A stretch of DNA of 30,373 nucleotides from UBA4636 sp045534575. GTDB taxonomy: Bacteria; Bacillota; Clostridia; Christensenellales; Borkfalkiaceae. Below, one piece after another: positions 22,636 to 30,208 of this stretch (position 1 is the first letter of the stretch; every line of letters starts with the position of its first letter). Location of the stretch: assembly GCA_045534575.1 (NCBI GenBank), contig JAZSJZ010000011.1, forward strand, positions 1-30,373. The letters run 5' to 3'. The notes beneath the pieces were generated by a model that saw nothing but the letters and a program-made list of their open reading frames with translations, did not search any database and was not told the origin of the DNA. The position numbers and the translations under genes were made by a program.

Positions 22636-25458
22636 TTATTCAATATTTAATATTTGTTTTAAGAACTCGCCGGTATAACTTTCGGCGCATTTTGCAACCT
22701 CTTCAGGCGTTCCTTTTGCTAGAATTTCACCGCCACGCTCGCCTCCGTCTTTACCGATATCAACGATATAGTCAGCAATTTTGATAACGTCTAGGTTATG
22801 CTCGATTATTAAAATTGTGTTGCCGTTATCACGTAAGCGATATAAAATATCGATAAGTTTTGAAACGTCGTAAGTGTGAAGCCCTGTGGTTGGCTCGTCT
22901 AAAATATACAAGGTTTTTCCCGTTGCTCGCTTAGAAAGTTCTGTTGCAAGTTTAACTCTTTGCGCCTCGCCACCAGACAGGGTTGTTGCAGGTTGACCTA
23001 GTTTAATATAGCCTAGCCCAACGTCTTGCAAGCATTTAATTTTATTATAAATTCGTTGAATATTTTCAAAGAAATCAACTGCCTCGTCAACGGTCATATC
23101 TAAAACGTCGCTTATAGATTTACCTTTATATTTTACTTGCAGAGTTTCACGATTATAACGTTTACCCTTGCAAACTTCGCACGGCACGAAAACATCTGGC
23201 AAGAAGTTCATTGGAATTTTGATAATTCCGTCGCCATAGCAGTGTTCGCACCTTCCGCCTATAACGTTGAAGGAAAATCTTCCAGACTTGTAACCTCTCT
23301 CTTTTGCGTCGGGCGTTGCCGCAAAAAGGTCGCGAATTATGCTAAAAACTCCAGTATAGGTAGCGGGGTTACTTCTTGGTGTTCTTCCTATTGGCGATTG
23401 GTCAATGTTTATAACCTTATCGAAATGTTCAACGCCCAAAACCTCGTCGCACCCTTGCAAAAAATCGCGTTTATGATTGATTTTAGCGTTGACTGTTGGG
23501 TAAAGCGTTTCGTTAATAAGCGAACTTTTGCCACTTCCCGAAACACCCGTTATTGCCGTAATTAAACCAACAGGAAAATCAACGGTTACGTTCTTAAGAT
23601 TATTAGTTTTTGCGCCTTTAACGGTTAAAAATCTTCCGTCTTGTTGTTTTCTAACGGCTGGAACGTCAATAGTTCGCCTTCCCGAAAGATAGTCGCCCGT
23701 TATCGAACTTAAATTGTTTTCAATTTCTTTAGGCGTGCCTTTCGCTACTATTTCACCGCCAAAAACACCCGCTCTTGGTCCAATATCTACGACGAAATCT
23801 GCGCTTTTTATCGTTTCTTCGTCGTGTTCAACAACAATGAGCGTGTTGCCTATATCTCTTAAATGTTTTAGCGTTGATAATAGTTTTTGATTGTCTTTTT
23901 GATGAAGCCCTATGCTTGGCTCGTCTAAAATATATAAAACACCCGTAAGTCCGCTTCCAATTTGAGTTGCAAGCCTAATTCTTTGAGCCTCACCGCCAGA
24001 TAGCGTTCCCGCCGAGCGTGAAAGCGACAAATAATCAAGCCCAACGTTAATTAAAAACCCTATTCTCGCCTTAATTTCTTTAATGATTGGTTGAGCAATT
24101 ATCTCTTGAGTATTAGTTAAAGTTAAACTCTCTATTACCTTTAGCACCTTTTCTACCGATAATTCGCATAAATCGGCAATGTTCATACCCGCAACCGTAA
24201 CGGCTAAGGCTTGCTTGTTCAAACGCTTACTGCCACACGTTGGACACGGCGTTAGAACCATATATTTTTCAAGTTCACTTTTAACGTAATCGCTAGTTGT
24301 ATCGCGGTATCTTCTCTCAAGGTTAGGAATAACGCCCTCGAACGAAGCAACGTATTTACTGCTAAACGTTTGAGTTTCGTATTGCATTTCTATCTTTTCA
24401 CCGCCGTTGCCGTAAAGCAAAATATCAATAATTTCTTTAGGCAAATCTTTTACGGGCGTATCAAGGCTAAAGCCATAATATTTTGATAGTGCTTGGAACT
24501 TCATTTGAGTCATTTTGCCAATATCCATATTCCAACCTGAAATGGTCAATGCGCCTTCGTTCAAACTCAAATTCCAATCTCTAACAACCTTGTCAATATC
24601 GAACGTTTCCCTATAGCCTAAACCAGAACACGCTGGGCACGCACCATAAGGATTATTAAAAGAAAATAGCCTTGGCTCAATCTCTTCAATGGATGCCCCG
24701 CATGTTGGGCAAGAATATTTTGTTGAGAATAAATTGTCTTTTTTATCGCACGTTACAACGACTAAACCATCAGCAAGTTTCAAGGCTGTTTCAATGCTAT
24801 CGGTTAGGCGTTTTTGTATGCCCTCTTTTACAACAAGTCGGTCTATAACCACGTTAACGGTATGTTTTACGTTTTTATCGAGCTTAATTTCTTCAGTTAA
24901 TTCATATAAAATTCCGTCAACTTCAACACGAGCAAAACCGCTTTTCCTAAAGTTTTCAAAGTCCTTTTGGAACTCACCTTTTCTGCCTCGAACAACGGGT
25001 GCGGAAATGAAAATTTTAGAACCTTGAGGAAATTTTAAAACTTTATCAACAATTTGGTCAACTGTTTGGCGAGATATTTCCTCGCCACACTCAGGACAAT
25101 GCGGAAGGCCAATTCTAGCGTAAAGAAGCCTTAAATAATCGTAAATTTCGGTAACCGTGCCAACGGTAGAACGAGGGTTGTTTGAAGTTGTTTTTTGGTC
25201 GATTGCAATGGCTGGAGATAAGCCTTCGATTTTATCAACGTCCGGCTTAGACATTTGTCCTAAAAACATCCTTGCATAACTAGATAAACTCTCAACGTAT
25301 CTTCGTTGACCTTCGGCGAAAATAGTATCGAACGCAAGAGTTGACTTTCCGCTACCGGAAAGCCCCGTTAAAACGACAAGTTTTTCTCTTGGGATGTCAA
25401 TGTCGATATTCTTTAAGTTGTTTTCTCTAGCACCTTTAATGCTGATAAATTCTTGCAT
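22636..25458 (-). CDS. uvrA: Excinuclease ABC subunit A
   Basis: 940 aa, normal length. The damage-sensing ATPase of nucleotide excision repair; it works as a dimer and loads UvrB. It has two ABC modules: the first with Walker A GLSGSGKST (32-40), the second with GVSGSGKSS; both signatures (LSGGEAQRIRLATQIG and LSGGEAQRVKLATELS) and LDEPSIGLH/LDEPTTGLH are intact. Zinc sites are visible at CPECG (~118) and CPTCG ... CPACSG, and in the C-terminal CEHCYGDG ... CEVCKGKRY. The start is one base after the uvrB stop, with a weak SD (GGAAA), so translation is likely coupled. Confidence 0.98.
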   Translation of the reverse strand: MQEFISIKGARENNLKNIDIDIPREKLVVLTGLSGSGKSTLAFDTIFAEGQRRYVESLSSYARMFLGQMSKPDVDKIEGLSPAIAIDQKTTSNNPRSTVGTVTEIYDYLRLLYARIGLPHCPECGEEISRQTVDQIVDKVLKFPQGSKIFISAPVVRGRKGEFQKDFENFRKSGFARVEVDGILYELTEEIKLDKNVKHTVNVVIDRLVVKEGIQKRLTDSIETALKLADGLVVVTCDKKDNLFSTKYSCPTCGASIEEIEPRLFSFNNPYGACPACSGLGYRETFDIDKVVRDWNLSLNEGALTISGWNMDIGKMTQMKFQALSKYYGFSLDTPVKDLPKEIIDILLYGNGGEKIEMQYETQTFSSKYVASFEGVIPNLERRYRDTTSDYVKSELEKYMVLTPCPTCGSKRLNKQALAVTVAGMNIADLCELSVEKVLKVIESLTLTNTQEIIAQPIIKEIKARIGFLINVGLDYLSLSRSAGTLSGGEAQRIRLATQIGSGLTGVLYILDEPSIGLHQKDNQKLLSTLKHLRDIGNTLIVVEHDEETIKSADFVVDIGPRAGVFGGEIVAKGTPKEIENNLSSITGDYLSGRRTIDVPAVRKQQDGRFLTVKGAKTNNLKNVTVDFPVGLITAITGVSGSGKSSLINETLYPTVNAKINHKRDFLQGCDEVLGVEHFDKVINIDQSPIGRTPRSNPATYTGVFSIIRDLFAATPDAKERGYKSGRFSFNVIGGRCEHCYGDGIIKIPMNFLPDVFVPCEVCKGKRYNRETLQVKYKGKSISDVLDMTVDEAVDFFENIQRIYNKIKCLQDVGLGYIKLGQPATTLSGGEAQRVKLATELSKRATGKTLYILDEPTTGLHTYDVSKLIDILYRLRDNGNTILIIEHNLDVIKIADYIVDIGKDGGERGGEILAKGTPEEVAKCAESYTGEFLKQILNIE

Positions 25459-25459
25459 A

Positions 25460-27415
25460 CTATTTCCTTATTTTTTTCTTTAGTTCCGTTATGGTATCTC
25501 TAATTTCAATGCAACGCTCGTAGTCCATTTGCGCACTGAAAACCTTTAACAAGCCCTTTAACTTCTCGATTTCTTGAGGGATATCTTTCATAGCGATATC
25601 TTTAGTTTTGCTTGCTTTTTTGGTTATTTCAAGGTTATCACGAACGTCTTTTATAATGGTTTTAGGAGTAATTCCGTGCGCCTTGTTATACTCGTCTTGA
25701 ATTTGTCGACGCCGTTTAGTTTCGCCGATTGCGCGTTCCATACTGCCCGTTATAACGTCGGCATACATAATTACTCGCCCTTCGTCGTTTCTAGCAGTTC
25801 TGCCAATGGTTTGAATGAGTGCCGTATCGCTTCGCAAAAAGCCTTCTTTATCGGCGTCTAAAATGGCAACGAGTTTAACTTCCGGGAGGTCTAGCCCCTC
25901 GCGAAGAAGATTTATGCCGACTAAAACGTCTATTTCACCACGGCGAAGTTCGTTGATAATATCAATTCTATCGAGCGTGTCAATATCGCTGTGCATATAC
26001 CTAACCTTTAGGTTATGCTCAACGAAATATTCGGCAAGACTTTCAGCCATTTTCTTGGTTAAAGTGGTAACTAGCACCCTTCCGTTTGATGAAATAACTT
26101 TCAAAATCTCTGCGTATAGGTCGTCTATCTGCCCTTTTGTTGGTCTTACCTCAACCAAAGGGTCTAATAGCCCCGTCGGGCGGATTAGTTGTTCAACAAC
26201 GTTATCGGTAAGTTTTAACTCGTATTCGTTAGGCGTTGCCGAAATGCAAACAACTTGGTCAATTCTCTCGTTAAACTCTTCAAATTTTAAAGGTCTGTTA
26301 TCGTAAGCGCTCTTTAGCCTAAAGCCATAGCCCACTAGATTATCTTTTCTTGACTTATCGCCGTTATACATTGCTCTAAGTTGTGGAAACGTCATATGGC
26401 TCTCGTCAATAAAAACGATGAAATCATCGGGAAAATAATCTAACAGCGTGAACGGCGGTTCGCCTTCTTTTCTTCCGTCAAAATAACGGCTGTAATTTTC
26501 AATTCCGCTACAGTAACCAATTTCACGAATCATTTCGATATCGAAAGCCGTGCGCTGTTTTAAGCGCTGAGCCTCTAAAAGTTTTCCAGCCTTTTCAAGC
26601 GTTTCAACCTCGATTTGCATATCGTTTTCGATTTGTTTTAGCGCATTTTCAAGTTTATCACCGCCAACGGCGTAGTGGCTCGCGGGAAAAATCGCCACGT
26701 GATTAAGTTCGCTTATCACCTTGCCCGTAACAAAATCGGTTTCGCAAATTCTATCAATTTCGTCGCCGAAAAATTCAACGCGAATAACCGTTTCGCTGTT
26801 TGAAGCGGGAAAAATCTCAACCGTATCACCACGCACACGGAAAGTTGAACGGTGAAAATCAACGTCGTTTCTGGTATATTGAATAGAAACGAGTTTTTTA
26901 AGAAGGCTATCAATACTCATTTCCATGTTAGGACGGAGCGAAATTGAAAGCCTATAATATTCTTCGGGCGCGCCCAAACCGTAAATGCACGAAACGGAAG
27001 CAACCACTATAACGTCTCTTCGCTCTTGCAAGGCGCACGTTGCGCTGTGGCGAAGTTTATCGATTTCGTCGTTCATTGAAAGGTCTTTTTCAATGTAAGT
27101 ATCGGTAGAAGGAATATAAGATTCCGGCTGATAATAATCGTAATACGAAACGAAATATTCAACCCTATTTTCAGGAAAAAACTCCTTAAGTTCGCTACAA
27201 AGTTGTGCGGCAAGCGTTTTGTTGTGAGCAATAACGAGCGTTGGGCGTTGAATATTTTCTATAACGTTTGCCATAGTAAAAGTTTTTCCGCTACCCGTAA
27301 CGCCGAGAAGAACTTGAGTTTTTAAGCCGTCTAAAAAGCCCTCAGTCAACTCTTTTATTGCCTGAGGTTGGTCGCCGGTTGGCTTATATTTACTTTTTAG
27401 CACGAATTTTTCCAT
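25460..27415 (-). CDS. uvrB: Excinuclease ABC subunit B
   Basis: 651 aa from the ATG at 27415; the product then begins MEKFVLKSKYKPTGDQPQAI as expected. A TTG at 27436 gives an unlikely extension. Helicase-like core with Walker A GVTGSGKT (38-45), the beta-hairpin YFVSYYDYYQPESYIP (~87-102) that clamps DNA, DESH (IDESHMTFPQLRAMYNGD), and the C-terminal UvrC-binding UVR motif (IEKLKGLLKVFSAQMDYERCIEIRD-type). No SD precedes the ATG, and the -10 element ends only 9 bases upstream, so the transcript may be nearly leaderless. Confidence 0.97.
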   Translation of the reverse strand: MEKFVLKSKYKPTGDQPQAIKELTEGFLDGLKTQVLLGVTGSGKTFTMANVIENIQRPTLVIAHNKTLAAQLCSELKEFFPENRVEYFVSYYDYYQPESYIPSTDTYIEKDLSMNDEIDKLRHSATCALQERRDVIVVASVSCIYGLGAPEEYYRLSISLRPNMEMSIDSLLKKLVSIQYTRNDVDFHRSTFRVRGDTVEIFPASNSETVIRVEFFGDEIDRICETDFVTGKVISELNHVAIFPASHYAVGGDKLENALKQIENDMQIEVETLEKAGKLLEAQRLKQRTAFDIEMIREIGYCSGIENYSRYFDGRKEGEPPFTLLDYFPDDFIVFIDESHMTFPQLRAMYNGDKSRKDNLVGYGFRLKSAYDNRPLKFEEFNERIDQVVCISATPNEYELKLTDNVVEQLIRPTGLLDPLVEVRPTKGQIDDLYAEILKVISSNGRVLVTTLTKKMAESLAEYFVEHNLKVRYMHSDIDTLDRIDIINELRRGEIDVLVGINLLREGLDLPEVKLVAILDADKEGFLRSDTALIQTIGRTARNDEGRVIMYADVITGSMERAIGETKRRRQIQDEYNKAHGITPKTIIKDVRDNLEITKKASKTKDIAMKDIPQEIEKLKGLLKVFSAQMDYERCIEIRDTITELKKKIRK

Positions 27416-27424
27416 AGTAAAAGT

Positions 27425-27430
27425 AGTATA
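27425..27430 (-). promoter_or_regulatory. Extended -10 promoter of uvrB-uvrA
   Basis: On the minus strand TGT then TATACT (27425-27430) forms an extended -10; the hexamer 17 bp upstream (TTTAAT) is a poor -35. Transcription would start about 2-4 bases before the uvrB ATG. No clear LexA box was found. Confidence 0.5.
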
Positions 27431-27479
27431 ACACAAACTTTGAAGATATTAAAACCTTTTTTTCGAAAGTTTTTAATTT

Positions 27480-27839
27480 TTACGAAAACAAATAGAACAA
27501 AACTCGACCAAGCGAAAAAGTTATAATCGCGCTCATAACGGCAAGAAACACTCTCCAAACAATTTTTCGCCTATCTTGAACGATTTCTCGCCTAAACGAT
27601 AGACCTTTTTTAGTTAGGTTAACGCACAAAACCCTCTCACCGCTACGCTCTGTGAAAACAACGTCGAAATATCCGTCGAGTTCAAGCGAGTTTATAAGGC
27701 TCAAAACCTTGTTCTTATCAAAACTCTTGCGCTTTTTAGATAATGCTAAAACCTCGTCAACCGAAATTAAACAACTCTCAGTTCCAGCGCATTTACAGGC
27801 TATCGCTTCCAAAACTTCTCTTTCTTTACCGTTTAGCAT
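27480..27839 (-). CDS. Winged-helix-like protein with C-terminal membrane helix, paralog 2
   Basis: 119 aa from the ATG at 27839 (SD-like GGGTG); the longer frame starts 7 codons earlier inside the upstream gene. Residues ~1-85 look like a winged helix: LNGKEREVLEAIACKCA, ISVDEVLALSK, VLSLINSLELDGYFDVVF, then a strand and NLTKKGLSFRRE. A basic stretch (QDRRKIVWR) precedes one membrane helix (~97-117). It aligns along its whole length with the product at 27833-28213 (LLxxIxxKCA ... ISxDEhLxL ... LxxLxxxGYhxV ... LTxKGxxF). The two genes overlap by 7 bases. This suggests a membrane-tethered DNA-binding or regulatory protein. Function unknown. Confidence 0.65.
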   Translation of the reverse strand: MLNGKEREVLEAIACKCAGTESCLISVDEVLALSKKRKSFDKNKVLSLINSLELDGYFDVVFTERSGERVLCVNLTKKGLSFRREIVQDRRKIVWRVFLAVMSAIITFSLGRVLFYLFS

Positions 27840-28213
27840 AAAACACCCGCCAAAAAGCAAAAAATGTTGGCAAAGAACACACCAATAAACACAGCAAGAA
27901 AAATATAAAAATAGTTTAAAAAATCATAATCTTTCTTCTTATTATCCTCAAGCGATTTTTCCGTTTCAAAAAAAAGTCTGCCCTTGTTGGTCGGGGTTAG
28001 GCAGAACTCGCCGTCTCTATCGTAACGAACGATAATATAGCCACCAACCGTAAGCGCAGATAAAATTTGACGAATTAGGTCGCCGTCAGCCCCGTATTCC
28101 TTGGGAAAAAGCGACAAAATTTCATCAAGTGATATTATTTTGTAACTGCCCTGCGCACATTTTTCGTTAATGATTTTCAGCAGAGCTTTTGTTCTTTCGT
28201 CAAGCATACTCAT
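27833..28213 (-). CDS. Winged-helix-like protein with C-terminal membrane helix, paralog 1
   Basis: 126 aa (ATG at 28213; a second ATG at 28207 is also possible; neither has a clear SD). Residues ~4-85 form a helix-helix-helix-wing pattern: DERTKALLKIINEKC, IISLDEILSLF, LIRQILSALTVGGYIIVRYD, then EFCLTPTNKGRLFFE. A charged linker (KSLEDNKKKDYD) leads to one or two closely spaced membrane helices (~98-126). It is a paralog of the next gene. A perfect palindrome lies 7-25 bases upstream of its start, in a place suited to autoregulation. I do not recognise a named family. Confidence 0.65.
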   Translation of the reverse strand: MSMLDERTKALLKIINEKCAQGSYKIISLDEILSLFPKEYGADGDLIRQILSALTVGGYIIVRYDRDGEFCLTPTNKGRLFFETEKSLEDNKKKDYDFLNYFYIFLAVFIGVFFANIFCFLAGVLC

Positions 28214-28219
28214 AATATA

Positions 28220-28268
28220 TTTTGTTAAATTAACAAAATTTAATACGAGTTTTGTTAAATTATTAAAA
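28220..28268. promoter_or_regulatory. Palindrome TTTTGTTAA-A-TTAACAAAA and a degenerate second copy
   Basis: A perfect 9+1+9 palindrome occupies 28220-28238. A second copy with two mismatched positions in its right arm lies at 28250-28268, offset by exactly 30 bp (about three helical turns) and overlapping the stop codon of the gene at 28255. Together they fill the gap before paralog 1. They look like paired operator sites. The stem is too AT-rich and lacks a following T tract, so a terminator is unlikely. Confidence 0.55.
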
Positions 28269-28845
28269 GTATTACGCTAATAATAAATGCGATTATCGCA
28301 ATTGAAATCGCCCAAACCGCCGTTTGCGATTTTACTTTTGCTAATCTTGTGCAACTCACAGTGATTGCTACTATTGATAGAACAACGCCGAAAAAAGAAT
28401 CGACCACCGCTAAAATTAACGCAATAAGCGCAAGAACTAAAGACTTACGGCTGTTTTTTATGGCATTAGTGTTGTTATAAACCTCAAAGTAGTTAATGGT
28501 CGATAAATCAACGCTCTTTTCTTCTAACTTAGACGTTGCAAGTTTTTCTTCTTCTAAAAAAGCGTTAGAAGTAGCGTTAGAAAAAGATTCTTCGCCTTGC
28601 ATTTTAACTTCGGTTTCTAAAACTTCTTCTGTGTCTTCACTCTCAAGTTCTTGTTCTTCTTGTAACTTATCAGTTTTTTCAACTTCGTCCGCCTGCAAAT
28701 CTAAAGTTTCAATTTTTTCAACTTCCGTTTCTGGCTCAACGATTGTCGCCTCTTCTTTTAAAGAGATTTCTTCGTTAAAATTATCAACTTCTTGAGATGG
28801 TTTATTATCTTCTAAATTGTTAATAGTAGAGTTTTTTTCTTCCAT
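28255..28845 (-). CDS. Glu-rich protein with two C-terminal membrane helices
   Basis: 196 aa. Residues 1 to ~125 are highly acidic and low in complexity (many EE, EKTE and LETEV runs), probably disordered or coiled. The C-terminus has two helices: SLVLALIALILAVVDSFFGVVLSIVAITVSC (~134-164) and AVWAISIAIIAFIISVILLII (~176-196), the hairpin layout seen in DUF4190-like proteins. The SD AAGGTG precedes the ATG. It is the first gene of the group with the two winged-helix paralogs, from a promoter at 28887-28915. Function unknown; it may be a membrane scaffold. Confidence 0.7.
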   Translation of the reverse strand: MEEKNSTINNLEDNKPSQEVDNFNEEISLKEEATIVEPETEVEKIETLDLQADEVEKTDKLQEEQELESEDTEEVLETEVKMQGEESFSNATSNAFLEEEKLATSKLEEKSVDLSTINYFEVYNNTNAIKNSRKSLVLALIALILAVVDSFFGVVLSIVAITVSCTRLAKVKSQTAVWAISIAIIAFIISVILLII

Positions 28846-28886
28846 AAAACACCTTATTTAAAGCAATATTTTACTTGCTTGAATAT

Positions 28887-28915
28887 ATATTACCACAAAA
28901 TAAAAAAAATATCAA
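28887..28915 (-). promoter_or_regulatory. Promoter of the Glu-rich protein/winged-helix gene group
   Basis: On the minus strand TTGATA (28910-28915), a 17-bp AT-rich spacer and TAATAT (28887-28892). It lies back to back with the tRNA-Leu promoter, the two -35 elements being 17 bp apart. Confidence 0.6.
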
Positions 28916-28932
28916 ATAATTCATTAAAATTG

Positions 28933-28961
28933 TTGACATTGCTTAAAAATAATTGTATTAT
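28933..28961 (+). promoter_or_regulatory. Promoter of tRNA-Leu
   Basis: TTGACA (28933-28938), a 17-bp spacer and TATTAT (28956-28961), ending 15 bases before the mature tRNA 5' end. Confidence 0.85.
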
Positions 28962-28976
28962 AAATAGGCTGAATTT

Positions 28977-29059
28977 GTCGGGGTGGCGGAATCGGCAGAC
29001 GCGTACGTTTGAGGGGCGTATGGGCAACCGTGTGAGTTCAAGTCTCATCCTCGACACCA
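28977..29059 (+). tRNA. tRNA-Leu (anticodon GAG), CCA encoded
   Basis: 83 nt. Acceptor stem GTCGGGG pairs with CCTCGAC (one G-T pair); the discriminator A is followed by an encoded CCA. The D-arm is GCG...CGC. The anticodon stem is TACGT/GCGTA with loop TTGAGGG, giving anticodon GAG at 29011-29013, which reads CUC and CUU. A long class II variable arm (TGGGCAACCGT) and T-arm GTGAG-TTCAAGT-CTCAT fit tRNA-Leu. It is a single-gene unit with its own promoter and terminator. Confidence 0.96.
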
Positions 29060-29062
29060 TTG

Positions 29063-29095
29063 AAACCTTGCTTTCTTGCAAGGTTTTTTCTTTTT
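29063..29095 (+). terminator. Terminator of tRNA-Leu
   Basis: A 9-bp stem, AAACCTTGC (29063-29071) with GCAAGGTTT (29078-29086), has a 6-nt loop and runs into TTTCTTTTT. It begins four bases after the CCA. Confidence 0.93.
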
Positions 29096-29123
29096 GGCAA
29101 AAAAGATTTTTATGGCATATAAT
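29094..29123 (+). promoter_or_regulatory. Candidate promoter of the cysteine-synthase gene
   Basis: TTGGCA (29094-29099), an 18-bp spacer and TATAAT (29118-29123). It would start transcription near 29130 and give a leader of about 110 nt. A weaker alternative, TTGATT-17-TAAAGT (29203-29231), lies just before the gene and would leave almost no leader. Confidence 0.55.
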
Positions 29124-29146
29124 GTATTAATTTATTATTTTGCATA

Positions 29147-29182
29147 AAATACGAAAAAATACGGCAAAATTCGATAAATACG
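29147..29182. repeat. Four AAAT(A/T)CG heptamers at 10-, 10- and 9-bp spacing
   Basis: AAATACG at 29147, 29157 and 29176 and AAATTCG at 29167, in the gap before the cysteine-synthase gene. The near-helical spacing suggests either a phased regulator-binding array or curved DNA from phased A tracts. Confidence 0.5.
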
Positions 29183-29240
29183 AGTTTTTACTTATAGATA
29201 GGTTGATTTTATTTTAAAGATGTAGTAAAGTAATAACACT

Positions 29241-30173
29241 ATGGTATTTAATAATGTTTTAGAAGCGATTGGCAGAACGCCTATTATTCGCTTAAACAAA
29301 ATGGTTGATAGCGACAGCGCAGAAATTTTAGTTAAGTTTGAGGGCTTAAACGTTGGCGGTTCAATAAAAACCCGCGTTGCCTACAATATGATTCTTGACG
29401 CTGAAAAGCGTGGCGTTATCACTAAAGATACGATAATCGTTGAGCCAACGAGCGGAAACCAAGGCATTGGGCTTGCTTTAGTTGGCGCTGTTCGTGGCTA
29501 TAAAACGGTGATTATTATGCCCGATTCGGTTAGCGAAGAGCGAAGAAAACTCGTTCACCACTACGGTGCAGAAGTAATTTTAGTTCACGATAACGGCAAC
29601 ATTGGCGATTGCATTGACGAGTGTTTAAAGCTTGCTTTAAAAATGCAAGAAGAAAACCCTAACGTTTTCGTTCCACAACAATTTGAAAACCCAGCAAACC
29701 CCGTTGTTCACAGGCATAGAACGGCGCTAGAGATTTTAGAGCAGGTCGCAGGGCCTATTCACGGCTTTTGCTCAGGCGTTGGAACGGGTGGCACGATAAC
29801 GGGCATTGGCGAAGTTTTAAAAGCGCAAAACCCAAACATCGTAATTTGGGCTGTTGAGCCTAAAAACGCGGCAATCTTAGCGGGTGGAACGGTAACCTCT
29901 CACGTGCAAATGGGCATTGGCGACGGGCTTATCCCCCCAGTTCTAAACACTAAAATTTTTGAAGACGTTTGCATAATTGACGATGAAGAAGCATTGCAAA
30001 CTTCACGCGATTTAGCCCGCCTTGAAGGCATTATGTGCGGAATATCTTCGGGAACTAACGTGGCTGCAGCTAAAAAACTTGCTAAAAAACTAGGAAAAGG
30101 CAAAACGGTTGTAACCGTTCTTCCTGATACCGCTGAAAGATATTTCTCCACCCCTCTTTTTGACGGAGAATAG
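29241..30173 (+). CDS. cysK: Cysteine synthase family enzyme (PLP-dependent beta-replacement)
   Basis: 310 aa, the normal length for O-acetylserine sulfhydrylase, which makes cysteine from O-acetylserine and sulfide. It has the N-terminal NNVLEAIGRTPIIRL, the PLP lysine Lys43 in GGSIKTR, the substrate loop TSGNQG (70-75), the phosphate-binding GVGTGGTITG, and the C-terminal ISSGTNVAAA and VLPDTAERYFSTPLF. In typical CysK the substrate loop reads TSGNTG; Gln74 replaces the Thr. No serine acetyltransferase (cysE) or other sulfur gene is adjacent. No SD precedes the ATG. The cysteine synthase family is certain; the exact substrate is less so. Confidence 0.88.
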   Translation: MVFNNVLEAIGRTPIIRLNKMVDSDSAEILVKFEGLNVGGSIKTRVAYNMILDAEKRGVITKDTIIVEPTSGNQGIGLALVGAVRGYKTVIIMPDSVSEERRKLVHHYGAEVILVHDNGNIGDCIDECLKLALKMQEENPNVFVPQQFENPANPVVHRHRTALEILEQVAGPIHGFCSGVGTGGTITGIGEVLKAQNPNIVIWAVEPKNAAILAGGTVTSHVQMGIGDGLIPPVLNTKIFEDVCIIDDEEALQTSRDLARLEGIMCGISSGTNVAAAKKLAKKLGKGKTVVTVLPDTAERYFSTPLFDGE

Positions 30174-30206
30174 AAAAACGACAAGAACGATTTCTTGTCG
30201 TTTTTT
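30174..30206 (+). terminator. Terminator after the cysteine-synthase gene
   Basis: A 14-bp stem, AAAAACGACAAGAA (30174-30187) with TTCTTGTCGTTTTT (30192-30205), has a 4-nt loop and begins at the base after the stop codon. The U tract is part of the stem. Confidence 0.92.
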
Positions 30207-30208
30207 CA

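Noticed and set aside
27416..27479. LexA/SOS box before uvrB
   Set aside because: Only TTCGAAAG-like AT-rich words are present; no GAAC...GTTC-type operator could be found.
28220..28238. Canonical Rex operator
   Set aside because: The arms match TTGTTAA/TTAACAA, but the 1-bp centre is shorter than the usual Rex spacing.
28879..29130. Plus-strand open frame covering the tRNA gene, and its minus-strand counterpart
   Set aside because: The frame runs across the promoter, tRNA-Leu and terminator; these fully explain the region.
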